In this document: positions 63,304-64,000 of the stretch, piece after piece | How positions within the stretch are numbered: the stretch's first letter is position 1 | How the letters are laid out: the number at the start of each line of letters is the position of its first letter | From: Thermomucor indicae-seudaticae | Taxonomy: Eukaryota; Mucoromycota; Mucoromycetes; Mucorales; Lichtheimiaceae | Reading direction: 5' to 3' | Assembly (NCBI GenBank): GCA_000787465.1 | Contig: JSYX01000033.1 | Coordinates: forward strand, 1-64,000 | Length of the DNA: 64,000 nucleotides | Made by a program: the position numbers and the translations under genes | The notes under the pieces: generated by a model | Told to the model about the DNA's origin: nothing | The model's input: only the letters and a program-made list of their open reading frames with translations | The model's database searches: none

Positions 63304-64000
63304 CAGTCGACCCCGTTAATTTCAAGGCCTCGGTTCCCTGAAGTTCCTTGAAATAAGCGAGGGTTGAAATTAGCGAGTTGGCCATCTGGGATTGAATGTT
63401 CATCAGTTATCAGTCAGGCCAGTCGCAGATATTGATGGATTATTGGCGCGAAATGTCATGGTAAATAGTAAAGATTATTACCTTTAGAAAAAGCTGAAAA
63501 TCAGCCATTGGAGGATTCAAGGACATTCCACTGCATAAAATCTCACATTGAAGAGACCAATGGTCCTACCGAACATTTCTCTTTAACTGTGGATGTAGAC
63601 AGGGAAAAAGAAAAACAGCTAATGTGCCATGAGTTCACTGATCAGGAGATCGTGGACATCTTAAAGGGTCAAGAAGAGGAAACCGTACAATCGCCAGTTG
63701 AGAAACCCGAAGAAAGCCAGACAGAAGCAGTTCGCAAGTTACTGTATCGGTTAGAGAGAAGATAAAGCGGGTTGAAGATGTCCTGTGTTCTCTTGACGAA
63801 GAGGAGTACTGTAACGGATTCAACAACCGATAGATCACATGAAATATCAGTCGTATCCGTATACAATAAAGACGGGGTTTTTGGACTAAGTTATCTCTCT
63901 GCTTCTTTACGTTGTGTTTCATTTATCCAGTCCACGTCTGTAACAAGTACCCAGAGCTCAGAGAGCATGTAAAGACGATCTCCGAAAAGAAATTATCACA
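63304..64000 (+). mobile_element. Pogo/Tigger-type DNA transposon remnant, open at the window end
   Basis: At 63302 a TA dinucleotide is followed by CAGTCGACCCCGTTAATTTC, which reads like a terminal inverted repeat of Tc1/mariner pogo-group elements (TA target site, CAG start, GACCCC). Within the next 85 nt, TTTCAAGG and CCTTGAAA form a hairpin, followed by GAAATTAGCGAGTTGGCCAT, also typical of these ends. Only a transposase tail follows, so most of the gene has been deleted internally. The opposite terminus is not visible in the window. The terminal-repeat identity is by recall of the family's look and was not searched. Confidence 0.55.
63508..63836 (+). pseudogene. Broken transposase C-terminus (pogo/jerky-like)
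   Basis: The frame 63508-63765 ends a region with HEFTDQEIVDILKGQEEETV and EAVRKLLYRLERR, matching the acidic tail of pogo/Tigger/jerky transposases, in which an EI/DIV helix follows the DDE domain. After the stop at 63763-63765 the similarity continues in another frame (KRVEDVLCSLDEEEYCNGF, to a stop near 63834), so there is at least one frameshift. The DNA-binding and DDE catalytic domains are absent. It cannot encode a working transposase. Confidence 0.5.

Noticed and set aside
63508..63765. Intact 85-codon gene at the right edge
   Set aside because: Similarity to transposase tails continues after the stop in another frame and a terminal repeat lies upstream, so it is a broken transposase remnant.

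Overview
This is nuclear DNA of a filamentous fungus, most likely an early-diverging one (Mucoromycota, probably Mucorales). Reasons: nearly every gene has several short introns (about 50-80 nt) with GTAAGT/GTATGT donors; the predicted proteins are fungal (plasma-membrane H+-ATPase, rhizopuspepsin-like aspartic protease, APSES and NDT80-type transcription factors, neutral trehalase, a P450 with the CYP52-style heme loop); and a Rab5 with a CXC tail, full-length tubulin cofactor D, SMG6 with a PIN domain and a spectraplakin-like protein occur together. The genus assignment is inference. There is no prokaryotic operon structure, CRISPR array or rRNA.

Layout. 1-2450: 5' three quarters of PMA1 (minus), cut by the window edge. 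3928-5805: a small mitochondrial-type protein and a PMP3/SNA-type membrane proteolipid. 5893-7229: ribosomal protein eS1. 7357-7980: GAR transformylase. 9153-9528: small secreted cysteine-rich protein, convergent with pyruvate decarboxylase (9638-11659). 12134-14108: P450, divergent from glyoxalase II (14640-15719). 15811-17654: NDT80/PhoG factor. 17992-26169: a giant (about 2705 aa) CH + coiled-coil + GAR protein, the most striking gene here. 26200-28500: gene-poor, with a decayed permease. 28501-33730: a compact block of monoglyceride lipase, RPF1, Rab geranylgeranyltransferase beta and SSF1/PPAN. 33977-37560: MBP1-type APSES factor divergent from Rab5. 37783-41419: aspartic protease, La protein and a 72-aa protein. 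41661-43242: sugar transporter. 43243-49276: mostly non-coding, with one lineage-specific low-complexity protein (45923-47044). 49277-51751: neutral trehalase, convergent with SMG6 (51839-55873). 56347-61138: tubulin cofactor D in 21 exons. 61776-63015: heterotrimeric G-protein beta. 63304-end: a pogo/Tigger-type DNA transposon terminus and broken transposase tail.

The genes are mainly housekeeping: sugar uptake and fermentation (transporter, PDC), trehalose use, methylglyoxal detoxification, 60S ribosome assembly (RPF1, SSF1), Rab prenylation plus its substrate Rab5, tubulin folding, mRNA decay and G-protein signalling. I rebuilt exon-intron structures by hand, requiring GT-AG (or GC-AG) ends, matching phase and recovery of the family's conserved sequence. 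Family names come from motif recognition, not from a database search.
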